Shown in pieces: positions 43,762 to 51,225 of a DNA stretch of 51,225 bases. This DNA is from Chitinophagales bacterium (GTDB lineage: Bacteria; Bacteroidota; Bacteroidia; Chitinophagales; UBA2359), in NCBI GenBank assembly GCA_020629335.1, contig JAHDDN010000002.1:1-51225 (forward strand), written 5' to 3'. The notes under the pieces were generated by a model that was given only the letters and a program-made list of their open reading frames with translations, searched no databases and was not told the DNA's origin. Numbering within the stretch: the first letter of the stretch is position 1; each line of letters opens with the position of its first letter. A program made the translations under genes and the position numbers.

Positions 43762-44379
43762 CTAAAACAAGCCATACAACTGGCTATTAATCTCTTGTAC
43801 AATGCTTCCAAAATCTTCAGGATTCTTCTTAAAATCTGTGTTGTCTGCATCTATGACCAATAAGCGTCCGATTTTATAACCATCGATCCAACGGTTATAC
43901 TTTTCATTAAGGCGTTTTAAATAATCGAGACTAATACTGCCTTCGTAATCACGTCCACGCGTATGGATATGCTCTACCAATTTTGGTATACTTGCTTTGA
44001 GATAAATCAATAAATCTGGAGGAGAAATCTGAGAGGTCATGATCTCAAAAAGCGTTTGATAATTATCAAAATCTCTTTTGGACATCAAGCCCATTTCATG
44101 AAGGTTAGGCGCAAAAATATTGGCATCTTCATATATGGTTCTGTCTTGAATGACTGTCTTATCGCCATTCTTTATATCAAGAATTTGACGATATCTTGAG
44201 TTCAAGAAGTAAATCTGTAGATTGAAAGACCATCGTTGCATATCATCATAGAAATCATTGAGATATGGATTGGTTTCCGTGTCTTCATAGTGTACCTCCC
44301 ATCCAAAATGTTTACCTAACATTTCAGTGAGGGTGGTTTTCCCTGCGCCGATATTTCCTGAAACGGCGATATGCTTAAT
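43762..44379 (-). CDS. Deoxynucleoside kinase
   Basis: A 205-aa (from the chosen start) kinase that phosphorylates deoxynucleosides for dNTP salvage. The P-loop GNIGAGKTTLTE stands at the N-terminus. The DRTIYEDANIFA motif (the DRS/ERS motif of the family) and an arginine-rich lid (HTRGRDYEGSISLDYL) follow. No ATG exists upstream. The ATT at 44379 lines up exactly with the Met of relatives that begin MKHIAV-type, while a TTG at 44427 lies on a promoter-like box (44417-44424). A rare ATT start is proposed. Confidence 0.85.
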   Translation of the reverse strand: MKHIAVSGNIGAGKTTLTEMLGKHFGWEVHYEDTETNPYLNDFYDDMQRWSFNLQIYFLNSRYRQILDIKNGDKTVIQDRTIYEDANIFAPNLHEMGLMSKRDFDNYQTLFEIMTSQISPPDLLIYLKASIPKLVEHIHTRGRDYEGSISLDYLKRLNEKYNRWIDGYKIGRLLVIDADNTDFKKNPEDFGSIVQEINSQLYGLF

Positions 44380-44416
44380 TTGAGTCCCCAGTGGTTGTAG
44401 TTTTGATTGAGTCCGC

Positions 44417-44424
44417 CAAAAATA
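44417..44424 (-). promoter_or_regulatory. TAnnTTTG box of the deoxynucleoside kinase gene
   Basis: The minus strand reads TATTTTTG, an exact TAnnTTTG. Transcription would start near 44410, inside the longer reading frame, so the translation start must lie further downstream. Confidence 0.5.
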
Positions 44425-44552
44425 CAATTTAGACGGTGAACAGAGATAGAATATCTAATAATTATCTCCATCGGATAAGATATGCTTATATTGAGCCTAT
44501 AATTAAAAGACCCAATTAATCGTTAGATAAAAGTCGTCACCAACTTTCGAAT

Positions 44553-45287
44553 ATGTCTGAGAAAATCATTGAAATAAGCGAGATCAAGAAAATTTACATC
44601 ATGGGTACTGAAAAAGTGCACGCCCTAAATGGTGTAAGCCTAGACATTCATAAAAATGAATATATGGCATTAATGGGGCCCTCTGGTTCTGGAAAGTCTA
44701 CTTTAATGAATCTCTTAGGCCTCTTGGACACCCCAACCCAAGGTTCTTACTTGCTAAAAAATCAGATTGTGAGTCAGATGTCAGATTCAGAATTGGCAAC
44801 TGTTAGAAATAAAGAAATTGGGTTTGTATTCCAAACATTTAATCTACTACCCAGATTATCTTCTTTAGAAAACGTCGCATTACCATTGGTTTATTCAGGC
44901 ATGAGTAAACGAAAGCGATTAGAAAAAGCGGAAGAAGTTTTGACTACTGTAGGATTAGGAGACAGAGTTGACCATAAACCTAATGAGTTATCAGGTGGAC
45001 AAAGACAAAGAGTCGCTATTGCAAGAGCATTGGTTAATGACCCTGCATTGATTTTGGCGGATGAGCCTACAGGTAACCTAGACACGAAAACATCCATTGA
45101 AATCATGTCTATATTCGAAGAGATTCATAATCAAGGAAACACGGTTATTTTGGTGACACACGAACCCGAAATTGCTAGTCATGCACATAGAATTGTGAGA
45201 CTCAGAGACGGATTACTTGAGTCAGATATCAAAAATGAAAATATCATTACTGCAGCCGATCCTGAACATTTCTATAATAAAAATTAA
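44553..45287 (+). CDS. MacB/LolD-type ABC transporter ATP-binding protein
   Basis: A 244-aa ATPase: Walker [11 protein letters not shown]-loop [18 protein letters not shown], signature [15 protein letters not shown], Walker [13 protein letters not shown] and H-loop [21 protein letters not shown] is typical of the MacB/LolD/FtsE-like group, which works with FtsX-type permeases for efflux or lipoprotein release. No permease gene is adjacent, so the partner must be elsewhere. Confidence 0.9.
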   Translation: MSEKIIEISEIKKIYIMGTEKVHALNGVSLDIHKNEYMALMGPSGSGKSTLMNLLGLLDTPTQGSYLLKNQIVSQMSDSELATVRNKEIGFVFQTFNLLPRLSSLENVALPLVYSGMSKRKRLEKAEEVLTTVGLGDRVDHKPNELSGGQRQRVAIARALVNDPALILADEPTGNLDTKTSIEIMSIFEEIHNQGNTVILVTHEPEIASHAHRIVRLRDGLLESDIKNENIITAADPEHFYNKN

Positions 45288-45323
45288 GCCGTAATTTGTT
45301 GCCAGAATAAACTCTGAGCATAC

Positions 45324-45863
45324 ATGAAGATCTACACCAAAGCTGGCGATAAAGGGCAAACTTCTTTATTTGGTGGCAAAAAAGTATCTAAATCAGACTT
45401 ACAAATTGAAGCCTACGGCACAGTAGATGAGTTGAATTCATTCATAGGTGTTTTGATATCGCAGATAAATGAAAACGCATTAGACAAGCAATTAAAGAGT
45501 ATTCAACCTATTTTATTTGACATTGGCAGCCATCTAGCTTCTGATGGCACGGCATCTCAATATCTTCCTGAATTAAAGACAGATTTGATCCAGAAAATGG
45601 AAGAACAAATAGACCAAATGACTGCCTCCTTAGCCCCTTTAAAATCTTTTATCATGCCTGGAGGAAGCGCCTCTATATCTGCAGCACATGTTTGTCGTAC
45701 TGTTTGTAGAAGAGCGGAGAGACGTGTAGTACATCTATCGGAGGCCACATCGATACCTGACTTCATTCCGATATATCTAAATAGGCTATCAGATTACTTC
45801 TTCGTGGTCGCTAGGTATCTAGCCCATCTTGAAGGTGTAGACGAAGTAAAGTGGAATGCCTGA
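45324..45863 (+). CDS. Cob(I)alamin adenosyltransferase, PduO type
   Basis: A 179-aa enzyme that makes adenosylcobalamin from cob(I)alamin and ATP. The N-terminus KIYTKAGDKGQTSLFGG is the ATP-binding signature. CRTVCRRAERRVVHL and the NRLSDYFFVVARY helix complete the active site. Normal length. It begins 36 bp after the ABC ATPase gene, so it may be co-transcribed. Confidence 0.95.
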   Translation: MKIYTKAGDKGQTSLFGGKKVSKSDLQIEAYGTVDELNSFIGVLISQINENALDKQLKSIQPILFDIGSHLASDGTASQYLPELKTDLIQKMEEQIDQMTASLAPLKSFIMPGGSASISAAHVCRTVCRRAERRVVHLSEATSIPDFIPIYLNRLSDYFFVVARYLAHLEGVDEVKWNA

Positions 45864-45868
45864 TTCCT

Positions 45869-48118
45869 TTATTGTTTTACGAATTTTTTAGAAATACTTA
45901 TGCCCTCTTCACCTATTGCCTTAAATAAGTAAATACCCGCTTCAAGATTTGAAATATCGATTTCGCTTGTAAAAGCACTTTCATATATCTGAAGACCATC
46001 AACTGAAAATACTTGAATCAGGTTCAATTTCTTCTTTGATTTTATGAATAATCTATCAGTTGCAGGGTTGGGATAAATATCTACAGAATGGGCATCATCA
46101 ATTACAATCTCAGAAGTATCTGTCAATAAATCCGATCCAAAGAAGCTTAAACCACCGCGAAAGTTACCAATCAATATCTCTAACCGACCATCATTATTAA
46201 TATCAAAAAGTGTTGGCGTCGTATACAATCCTTCTTGAATACCGCCATAACAAGAATCCACCAATTCAAATTGCCCATTAATATCCCCAGGCTCGGATGT
46301 ATAATACCGTATGCAACCATCACGTGAACCTAGTATAAAATGCCATAACCCATCTTTAAGATAAATATAAGGCGCTGCAGATCCTTCAATTGCCGTATTT
46401 AATCCATCTCTAGTGGCCATGGCTCCCAATGCTACTTCATTTACATCAGCGGTGACATCTCCATCAAACATAGGATCGCCAAGAGTTCCAATATTCTTAA
46501 AGAAATTGACGTTGCCTATTCGCCCCTCTCCTGCTGCCGACTTCCTTTGGCCCAAGATGATATCCATCAAACCATCTTGATCAAAGTCTACCATAAACGG
46601 TCTCGCTTTCTGACCAACTGAGATATCCATATATTGATATCTGCGCACGCCATTGAAGGTTAGCGTATTATCAGCGCCAGCTGTGTTTTCAAAAAAGTAT
46701 AGAAAGCCATTTTCATCACCGATAAGGCAGTCTATATCTCCATCCCCATCTAAGTCTCCAAAATTAGGTGAAGGATTATCCGAAGTATTATTAAACTCGC
46801 TGAAGCCTAAATAGTCATCGTCTTTCAAGACAAAAGAAGGCGTAGATAAAGTCCCTTGGTTTTCAAAGAGATACAATCTTATTTCTGCATCAGTATCGTC
46901 AAAAATACCACCGCTAGCAACGACAAGATCCATAACACCATCTTGATTATGATCAACGAATGTTGGAGATGAATAAGAGCCTAAATCTATGGTTTGAGAA
47001 CCCAGAAAATCCCTTTGAACAAAATTGAATGCATCCTCAGTGTCGCCATTATTTAAATACAACCATGAGTTATTGACATTTCTAACACTAGAGATACTAT
47101 TGGGGCTCGTAACAATATCTTTCAAGCCATCACCATTGGCGTCAACATGATAGCCCCCTAGGAAGACGGGCATTTCAACGGAAATATTTTCAGAAGGAAA
47201 CTGTTCATCTTGAGCGATCATCCAGTTATCCATGGCAAATCCACCATTATCTAAAGCCACCATATTATTACTGGTTAAATCTCCAATTAATAATTCTTTA
47301 GCGCCATCACCATTTTCATCATAAGTCATTATTGTGGATCCTGCATGCACACTTTTTTCTATGATTGCATCTTCTTTAAACTCTTTCGCACATAACCCAT
47401 CATCACTTAAAATTATGGTTGACGAAACACCACTTTCTATAAATCTTCCAAAACATAAATCTGCTATTTCAAATTCTAGTTCGTCAACGCTAAGACCATT
47501 TTCAACTTGAAGATTTTTATAATACCATATCGTCGAGCCTCCTGGTTCGAAGGCAATGATATCCATATCTCCATCTTCATCAATATCCGTTATGCCAGGC
47601 GTATCTGTAAAGGCCACAAATACTTGCACCCAATTCCCTGCAAATTCGACAAAGATGATGTCTTCTATCCGATCAGGACCACCGACCTTGATGACATCGA
47701 AATCCCATTCTCCATTTTCAAAATTTCCCTTATGCAGTTGGACACCAGAAATACCTTGAGATGGATTAGAAAAGAAATCCAGTTGACCATCACCATTGTA
47801 ATCTCTGACTAAGGCCCAATTTTCCATTTGAGGAAAGGCACTATTGTATGTCCTGCTAAAGTCAAAATCACCCGTACCAGCTGCCTTTCTAAGGAAAACC
47901 ATTTTTACGAAGCCTGCTCGGTCGAAAACAAAAATGTCATCGACGCCATCCATGTTAAAATCACCTTCTGAAAATTGAGGCGCAGCAAATCCACCAGTAA
48001 ACGGATTCGCTAAGACTTGATTATTGATAATCACCTCACAACTATAATCTTGAAAGGTTTGCGCATTTAAGCTTGAAAAGCCCGTCAATATTGATAAAAA
48101 AGCAATGATTCTCTTCAT
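45869..48118 (-). CDS. FG-GAP/VCBS repeat protein with T9SS tail
   Basis: A 749-aa protein. The signal peptide is KRIIAFLSILTGFSSLNA, and the ATG at 48118 was chosen because it starts exactly at it. At least eight calcium-binding loops of the D-x-D-x-D-G type follow (DFNMDGVDD, DYNGDGQLD, DIDEDGDMD, DHNQDGVMD, DLDGDGDID, DFDQDGLMD), each in an FG-GAP/VCBS-like blade of a beta-propeller. The sorting domain is at the C-terminus (DIYPNPATDRLFI). Exported by the type IX system; probably an adhesin or surface protein. Confidence 0.9.
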   Translation of the reverse strand: MKRIIAFLSILTGFSSLNAQTFQDYSCEVIINNQVLANPFTGGFAAPQFSEGDFNMDGVDDIFVFDRAGFVKMVFLRKAAGTGDFDFSRTYNSAFPQMENWALVRDYNGDGQLDFFSNPSQGISGVQLHKGNFENGEWDFDVIKVGGPDRIEDIIFVEFAGNWVQVFVAFTDTPGITDIDEDGDMDIIAFEPGGSTIWYYKNLQVENGLSVDELEFEIADLCFGRFIESGVSSTIILSDDGLCAKEFKEDAIIEKSVHAGSTIMTYDENGDGAKELLIGDLTSNNMVALDNGGFAMDNWMIAQDEQFPSENISVEMPVFLGGYHVDANGDGLKDIVTSPNSISSVRNVNNSWLYLNNGDTEDAFNFVQRDFLGSQTIDLGSYSSPTFVDHNQDGVMDLVVASGGIFDDTDAEIRLYLFENQGTLSTPSFVLKDDDYLGFSEFNNTSDNPSPNFGDLDGDGDIDCLIGDENGFLYFFENTAGADNTLTFNGVRRYQYMDISVGQKARPFMVDFDQDGLMDIILGQRKSAAGEGRIGNVNFFKNIGTLGDPMFDGDVTADVNEVALGAMATRDGLNTAIEGSAAPYIYLKDGLWHFILGSRDGCIRYYTSEPGDINGQFELVDSCYGGIQEGLYTTPTLFDINNDGRLEILIGNFRGGLSFFGSDLLTDTSEIVIDDAHSVDIYPNPATDRLFIKSKKKLNLIQVFSVDGLQIYESAFTSEIDISNLEAGIYLFKAIGEEGISISKKFVKQ

Positions 48119-48142
48119 GGAGCATAAAATTAGGCATAACAT

Positions 48143-48411
48143 ATATTAAAAACTTATATATGTGTAATTTTACTGAAATAAAACGTCCCATTAATGGGTT
48201 TATATAAGGTCAAATATCTGTCAAAATAGATCCTATAGCCCAATAAAAACCCTTTGAACACGACTTTTGATAGCTATATCTTATTGTGGCATATCAATTG
48301 ATTTAGAATAAATAACCATCTACATTGCGAGATGGAAGACGAATGAAGATATTTAGTAGTCTCTTAACAATTTTACACCTTGTCTGAGAGTCTTAACAAT
48401 AAACCAAGCTT
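48143..48411. other. Intergenic region upstream of the TonB-like gene
   Basis: About 270 bp between divergent genes. It contains a small hairpin CCATCT/AGATGG (about 48329-48348) and probably both promoters; no other feature identified. Confidence 0.4.
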
Positions 48412-49452
48412 ATGATCAACGAATTAGCTTTTGAACGCGAAAATAAAAGGAAAGCCAATCTGGTTTCTACTGTTTTCCATATCCTACTGTTGTTATTAGC
48501 ATTTTTTGCGACTTGTAATTATGAAAAGGCCGCAGATAACCAATATGCTGTCGCACTCAATTTTGAGGAGATTGTACCTCCTAAATTGGAAGAGTTTAAA
48601 GAATCATCTCAAAGTAATAAAGCACAAGAAAAAGAAGGTAAGCCTCGTAAAAATGCCGATCGACCTGCAGAGATCAAAGATCAGCAGACAAAGACTGTTG
48701 AGACTAAGCGCCCAGAGGTTAAATTACCTAAACCCACACCGACGCCTCCCAAGCCAACAGATCCTGTTGTTTCAGAAACAACAATGGAAGAAGAAACTGA
48801 GGTCAGTGCAGCTGAAGAAATATTGGAAATAGAAGATCCTGAACCAGAAGCAATTCCAGAACCGGATCCTGTACCAGAACCAATAGAAGAAATTGAAGAA
48901 CCCGAACCACCTGCTCCTGAACCAGCAAAAGAGTCTGTAAAGACAAAAATTGGAAAGTTGTTAGATGTTATTAAAGCAGGAGGCAGTGATGATGATGGCA
49001 ATCCCGATGGTGACCCTTCTAGATCTGACGGTACCGCAGACGGCACAGGGGAAGGCAATAAAGGTGATGGCGCTGGAAGAGATGCTAGTGGCAATGATGG
49101 GGATAGTGGATCAGGAGATGGCGGAGCTGGAGTAGGTGAATATGATGGATCAGGAAATGGGGTATTTGGTAGAAGAGTAATTTATAGAAATATCGCTGAA
49201 ATCCTTCGTGTTGGTTTCGGCAATCAGGAAGGCAAAAGGATTGTAGCTAAATTCTGTGTTAATAGAGATGGCATTGTAACCTACGCTGAGTTACTTAATT
49301 TTGAAACAAATGCGATCATTCCACCAGGTAAAGAAAAAGCTGTTTTGAAGGGGATCTATGGTTATAAAGTAGAAGCTGATCCAAAGGCGCCAAAAGAACA
49401 GTGCGGAAAATTGAAAATCCTTCTTAACAATATCAACACATTTGGAGGATAA
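48412..49452 (+). CDS. TonB-like energy transducer protein
   Basis: A 346-aa protein. One N-terminal TM helix (about 16-37), then a Pro/Glu-rich periplasmic spacer (PKPTPTPPKPTDP, EPEAIPEPDPVPEPIEEIEEP), a Gly/Asp-rich linker and a C-terminal domain (VIYRNIAEILRVGFG...CVNRDGIVTYAEL...KLKILLNNI) with two cysteines. This is the layout of TonB or of related proteins that carry ion-motive energy to the outer membrane. No ExbB/ExbD is in view; those would be needed as partners. Confidence 0.75.
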   Translation: MINELAFERENKRKANLVSTVFHILLLLLAFFATCNYEKAADNQYAVALNFEEIVPPKLEEFKESSQSNKAQEKEGKPRKNADRPAEIKDQQTKTVETKRPEVKLPKPTPTPPKPTDPVVSETTMEEETEVSAAEEILEIEDPEPEAIPEPDPVPEPIEEIEEPEPPAPEPAKESVKTKIGKLLDVIKAGGSDDDGNPDGDPSRSDGTADGTGEGNKGDGAGRDASGNDGDSGSGDGGAGVGEYDGSGNGVFGRRVIYRNIAEILRVGFGNQEGKRIVAKFCVNRDGIVTYAELLNFETNAIIPPGKEKAVLKGIYGYKVEADPKAPKEQCGKLKILLNNINTFGG

Positions 49453-49518
49453 GACCGCTTAGGAAGAATAAGCATAAGTTTAAGTTTAGGAATAAGTTGA
49501 AAGGATCTTCAGATATCC

Positions 49519-49552
49519 TTTGTTATATTTCAGAGTAAGCTTCCTATCTTTG
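49519..49552 (+). promoter_or_regulatory. Promoter of xseA
   Basis: The -33 TTTG at 49519-49522 and the -7 TATCTTTG at 49545-49552 are separated by 22 bp; both match the Bacteroidota consensus. Transcription should begin around 49558, 10 bp before the TTG codon at 49568, which therefore decides the start of xseA. Confidence 0.6.
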
Positions 49553-49567
49553 AGCAAATTCAAAAGA

Positions 49568-50797
49568 TTGGAAGCTTATTCTCTTTTTGAGGTAAATCAA
49601 TATATAAGGCGGGTCATGGCGCTCAATTTCGAAGAGCCCATTTGGATTGAATGTGAGATCAATTCAGTCTCTAGCTCAAGAGGCAATCTGTACTTAGACC
49701 TCATTGAAGAAGACGAAAGCAATAATGTTATAGCCAAAGCTTCTGGTACTATTTGGTATCGACAATTCCTTTTCATTAAGAAGAAACTTAAAGACTTAAC
49801 AGACTCCATATTATCTGATGGTGTAAAAGTCAAAGTCAAAGCCCAAGTCGAATTCCATGAACGTTATGGCTACAGCTTAAACATAACTGACATTGACCCT
49901 GCTTACACTTTTGGTCAGTTTGAACTTAATCGTCAAAAGATTATAGACGAACTGAAAAAGAAAAATTTAATTGAGCAGAATAGTCGACTCCCCTTTCCTA
50001 CTGTCATTCAAAAAATTGCAGTCATTTCCTCTGAAACAGCGGCTGGTTACCAAGATTTTTTAGAGCAACTTTCAGATAATCCTTACGGCTATGATTTTGA
50101 AATACACTTATTTCAGGCAGCTATGCAGGGTCAGAAAACTGAATCGGAAGTCGTCAATGCTTTAATCAATGCTCAAAAATCCTCATTTGATTTGATTGCC
50201 ATCATAAGAGGTGGAGGATCAAAATTGGATTTAGCTTCATTTGATAATCTTAAAATTGCAACTACCATCGCAAATGCTCAAACTCCTGTCATTACGGGCA
50301 TAGGGCATGACATTGACAATACGGTAACGGATATTGTAGCAAAAAAAATACTAAGAACACCAACGGCAGTAGCAGACTTCATCATCGAACACAATATGAA
50401 TTTTGAGAGTCAAATACTTCAGTTGCACGAGTACATTAAACAAGCTACTCAATATCATCTAGCGAATTACGAACGCTCATTAAACCATATTGAAGATCAA
50501 TTAAAATTCGTTCCTAAATCGCGTGTACAATTGCTTCAGCAAGAATTAGATGCCATACATAAAAACATTTTCTCCCATGCTAGAAATATTCTTGAGAAAA
50601 GGAATCTAGCTATTGACAACTTCACCAATGTTGTCAGAATTATGGAGCCTAAAAATATTTTAAAACGTGGTTTTGTTTTGATTTCAAAAGATGGAAAATA
50701 TTTAAAAAGATCATCTGACGTTAAAGCCACCGATAAACTACAATTAGAATTTTACGACGATAATATCCTCGTCCAAAAAGTAAAGAATGAAAAATAA
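49568..50797 (+). CDS. xseA: Exodeoxyribonuclease VII large subunit
   Basis: A 409-aa subunit of exonuclease VII, which degrades single-stranded DNA. The OB domain is at the start (YSLFEVNQYIRRVMALNFEEPIW, then IECEINSVSSSRGNLYLDL). The catalytic domain has IAVISSETAAGYQDF, IIRGGGSKLDLASFD and ITGIGHDIDNTVTD in family order. A long C-terminal coiled coil follows and the KRGFVLIS end is conserved. No ATG is available. TTG at 49568 was chosen because it follows the promoter and starts right at the OB domain. Overlaps xseB by 11 bp. Confidence 0.95.
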   Translation: MEAYSLFEVNQYIRRVMALNFEEPIWIECEINSVSSSRGNLYLDLIEEDESNNVIAKASGTIWYRQFLFIKKKLKDLTDSILSDGVKVKVKAQVEFHERYGYSLNITDIDPAYTFGQFELNRQKIIDELKKKNLIEQNSRLPFPTVIQKIAVISSETAAGYQDFLEQLSDNPYGYDFEIHLFQAAMQGQKTESEVVNALINAQKSSFDLIAIIRGGGSKLDLASFDNLKIATTIANAQTPVITGIGHDIDNTVTDIVAKKILRTPTAVADFIIEHNMNFESQILQLHEYIKQATQYHLANYERSLNHIEDQLKFVPKSRVQLLQQELDAIHKNIFSHARNILEKRNLAIDNFTNVVRIMEPKNILKRGFVLISKDGKYLKRSSDVKATDKLQLEFYDDNILVQKVKNEK

Positions 50798-50972
50798 AAG
50801 TTTCGATAAAGCCTACTCTGAATTGCAAAAAATATCTGACCTGCTCCAACAGGACGACATCAGTATTGACAAACTGAGTACCCACATTAAAAAGGCTTCT
50901 GAATTAGTTCGTTTTTGTAAGGATAAGTTGAGAACGATTTCGGAGGAGATTGATGGGATTGAGGAGGAATGA
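50787..50972 (+). CDS. xseB: Exodeoxyribonuclease VII small subunit
   Basis: A 61-aa helical protein (KSFDKAYSELQKISDLLQQDDISIDKLSTHIKKASELVRFCKDKL...), matching the XseB family in length and in the SFDKAYSELQKI and ELVRFCKDKL patterns. Its ATG overlaps the xseA stop by 11 bp, so the subunits are translationally coupled. It binds the coiled coil of XseA. Confidence 0.9.
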   Translation: MKNKSFDKAYSELQKISDLLQQDDISIDKLSTHIKKASELVRFCKDKLRTISEEIDGIEEE

Positions 50973-50973
50973 T

Positions 50974-51063
50974 TTGCTCGGTTGCTCGGTTGCTCGGTTG
51001 CTCCGCGACGTAAAGTCGCAAGTTCCGACTTAGACGTCGGACGGTTGCTGGGTTGCTCGGTTG
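50974..51063 (+). repeat. TTGCTCGG tandem octamers
   Basis: Directly after xseB, TTGCTCGG occurs three times perfectly (50974-50997) and a fourth time with change (TTGCTCCG). A similar cluster lies at about 51042-51063. Between them is a segment with inverted CGACG/CGTCG-type words. The remaining 160 bp to the window end show no ORF. Confidence 0.7.
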
Positions 51064-51225
51064 CCTTTAGTATTGTAATAGAATCAAAATAGATATATTA
51101 TTATAATCATCATATATAACTTTTCTTTTTGCTTCTTTTTCTTTTGTAGAATTCACAACTTAATGTTGATAAAAAATAGCGGAGGTGAACTAACGCGGTT
51201 GCTAAGCTTAAAGGCTCATACCGAG

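Noticed and set aside
48681..49094. 137-aa minus-strand ORF within the TonB-like gene
   Set aside because: A shadow of the Pro/Glu- and Gly/Asp-rich spacer, giving artificial Ser/Gly/Pro repeats.
1..51225. CRISPR array or Cas genes
   Set aside because: No regularly spaced repeats with unique spacers were found; repeats present are tandem or inverted only.

Overview
The window looks like a Bacteroidota chromosome, probably a Saprospira/Cytophaga-type marine or soil lineage, though it cannot be placed more exactly. Supporting signs are type IX secretion C-terminal sorting tails, TAnnTTTG-type -7 promoter boxes, almost no Shine-Dalgarno signals and Bacteroidota-type mobilization genes. No rRNA operon or CRISPR array was seen.

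Positions 116-34317 are one integrated mobile element of about 34.1 kb inserted in the 3' part of a tRNA-Leu(TAA) gene. A perfect 63-bp direct repeat (116-178 and 34255-34317) marks its ends. The left copy completes the tRNA and the right copy is a tRNA fragment. A tyrosine recombinase (32847-34124) lies beside the right end. A pair of GGTACAACAT repeats just inside each end are likely integrase arm sites. The element encodes a mobilization operon on the + strand (3821-10136): three uncharacterised envelope-type proteins, an HTH protein, two small proteins, a VirD4-like coupling protein, a MobC-like protein and a relaxase, followed by a hairpin-rich candidate oriT. It has no VirB4 or other mating-channel genes, so it is best read as an integrative mobilizable element using another element's channel.

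The element is a cargo mosaic. From left to right: an AT-rich TPR/unknown/unknown gene trio (259-3470); DUF4177-like, methyltransferase-like and DUF7222-like phage or plasmid-type genes (10630-12241); a 2178-aa secreted RHS protein with a 222-aa variable tail, followed by a lipoprotein and two decayed small genes (12538-20156); a coiled-coil gene, a secreted or membrane gene and a small serine resolvase (20158-22909); and a JAMM-type protein, two membrane proteins and an 899-aa SF1 helicase with an N-terminal HEPN-like R-x4-H motif (23059-27634). Then come a large serine recombinase with a small partner ORF and a RadC-type protein (27805-30166), and small or secreted hypotheticals with a possible small RNA (30469-32838).

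Right of the element is ordinary chromosome, after a few accessory-looking genes (secreted protein, Fic AMP transferase, membrane protein, T9SS cargo). It holds an M1 aminopeptidase with a CPBP protease, a DUF6580-like protein with YggS, a deoxynucleoside kinase, an ABC ATPase, a cobalamin adenosyltransferase, an FG-GAP/T9SS protein, a TonB-like protein and exonuclease VII (xseA-xseB). Some intergenic gaps contain short inverted or tandem repeats.

The strongest candidates for something undescribed are the HEPN-like helicase with its downstream membrane-protein pair, the divergent trio at the left edge of the element, and the envelope trio that opens the mobilization operon. All functional readings come from motifs and context seen by eye; no database search was run.
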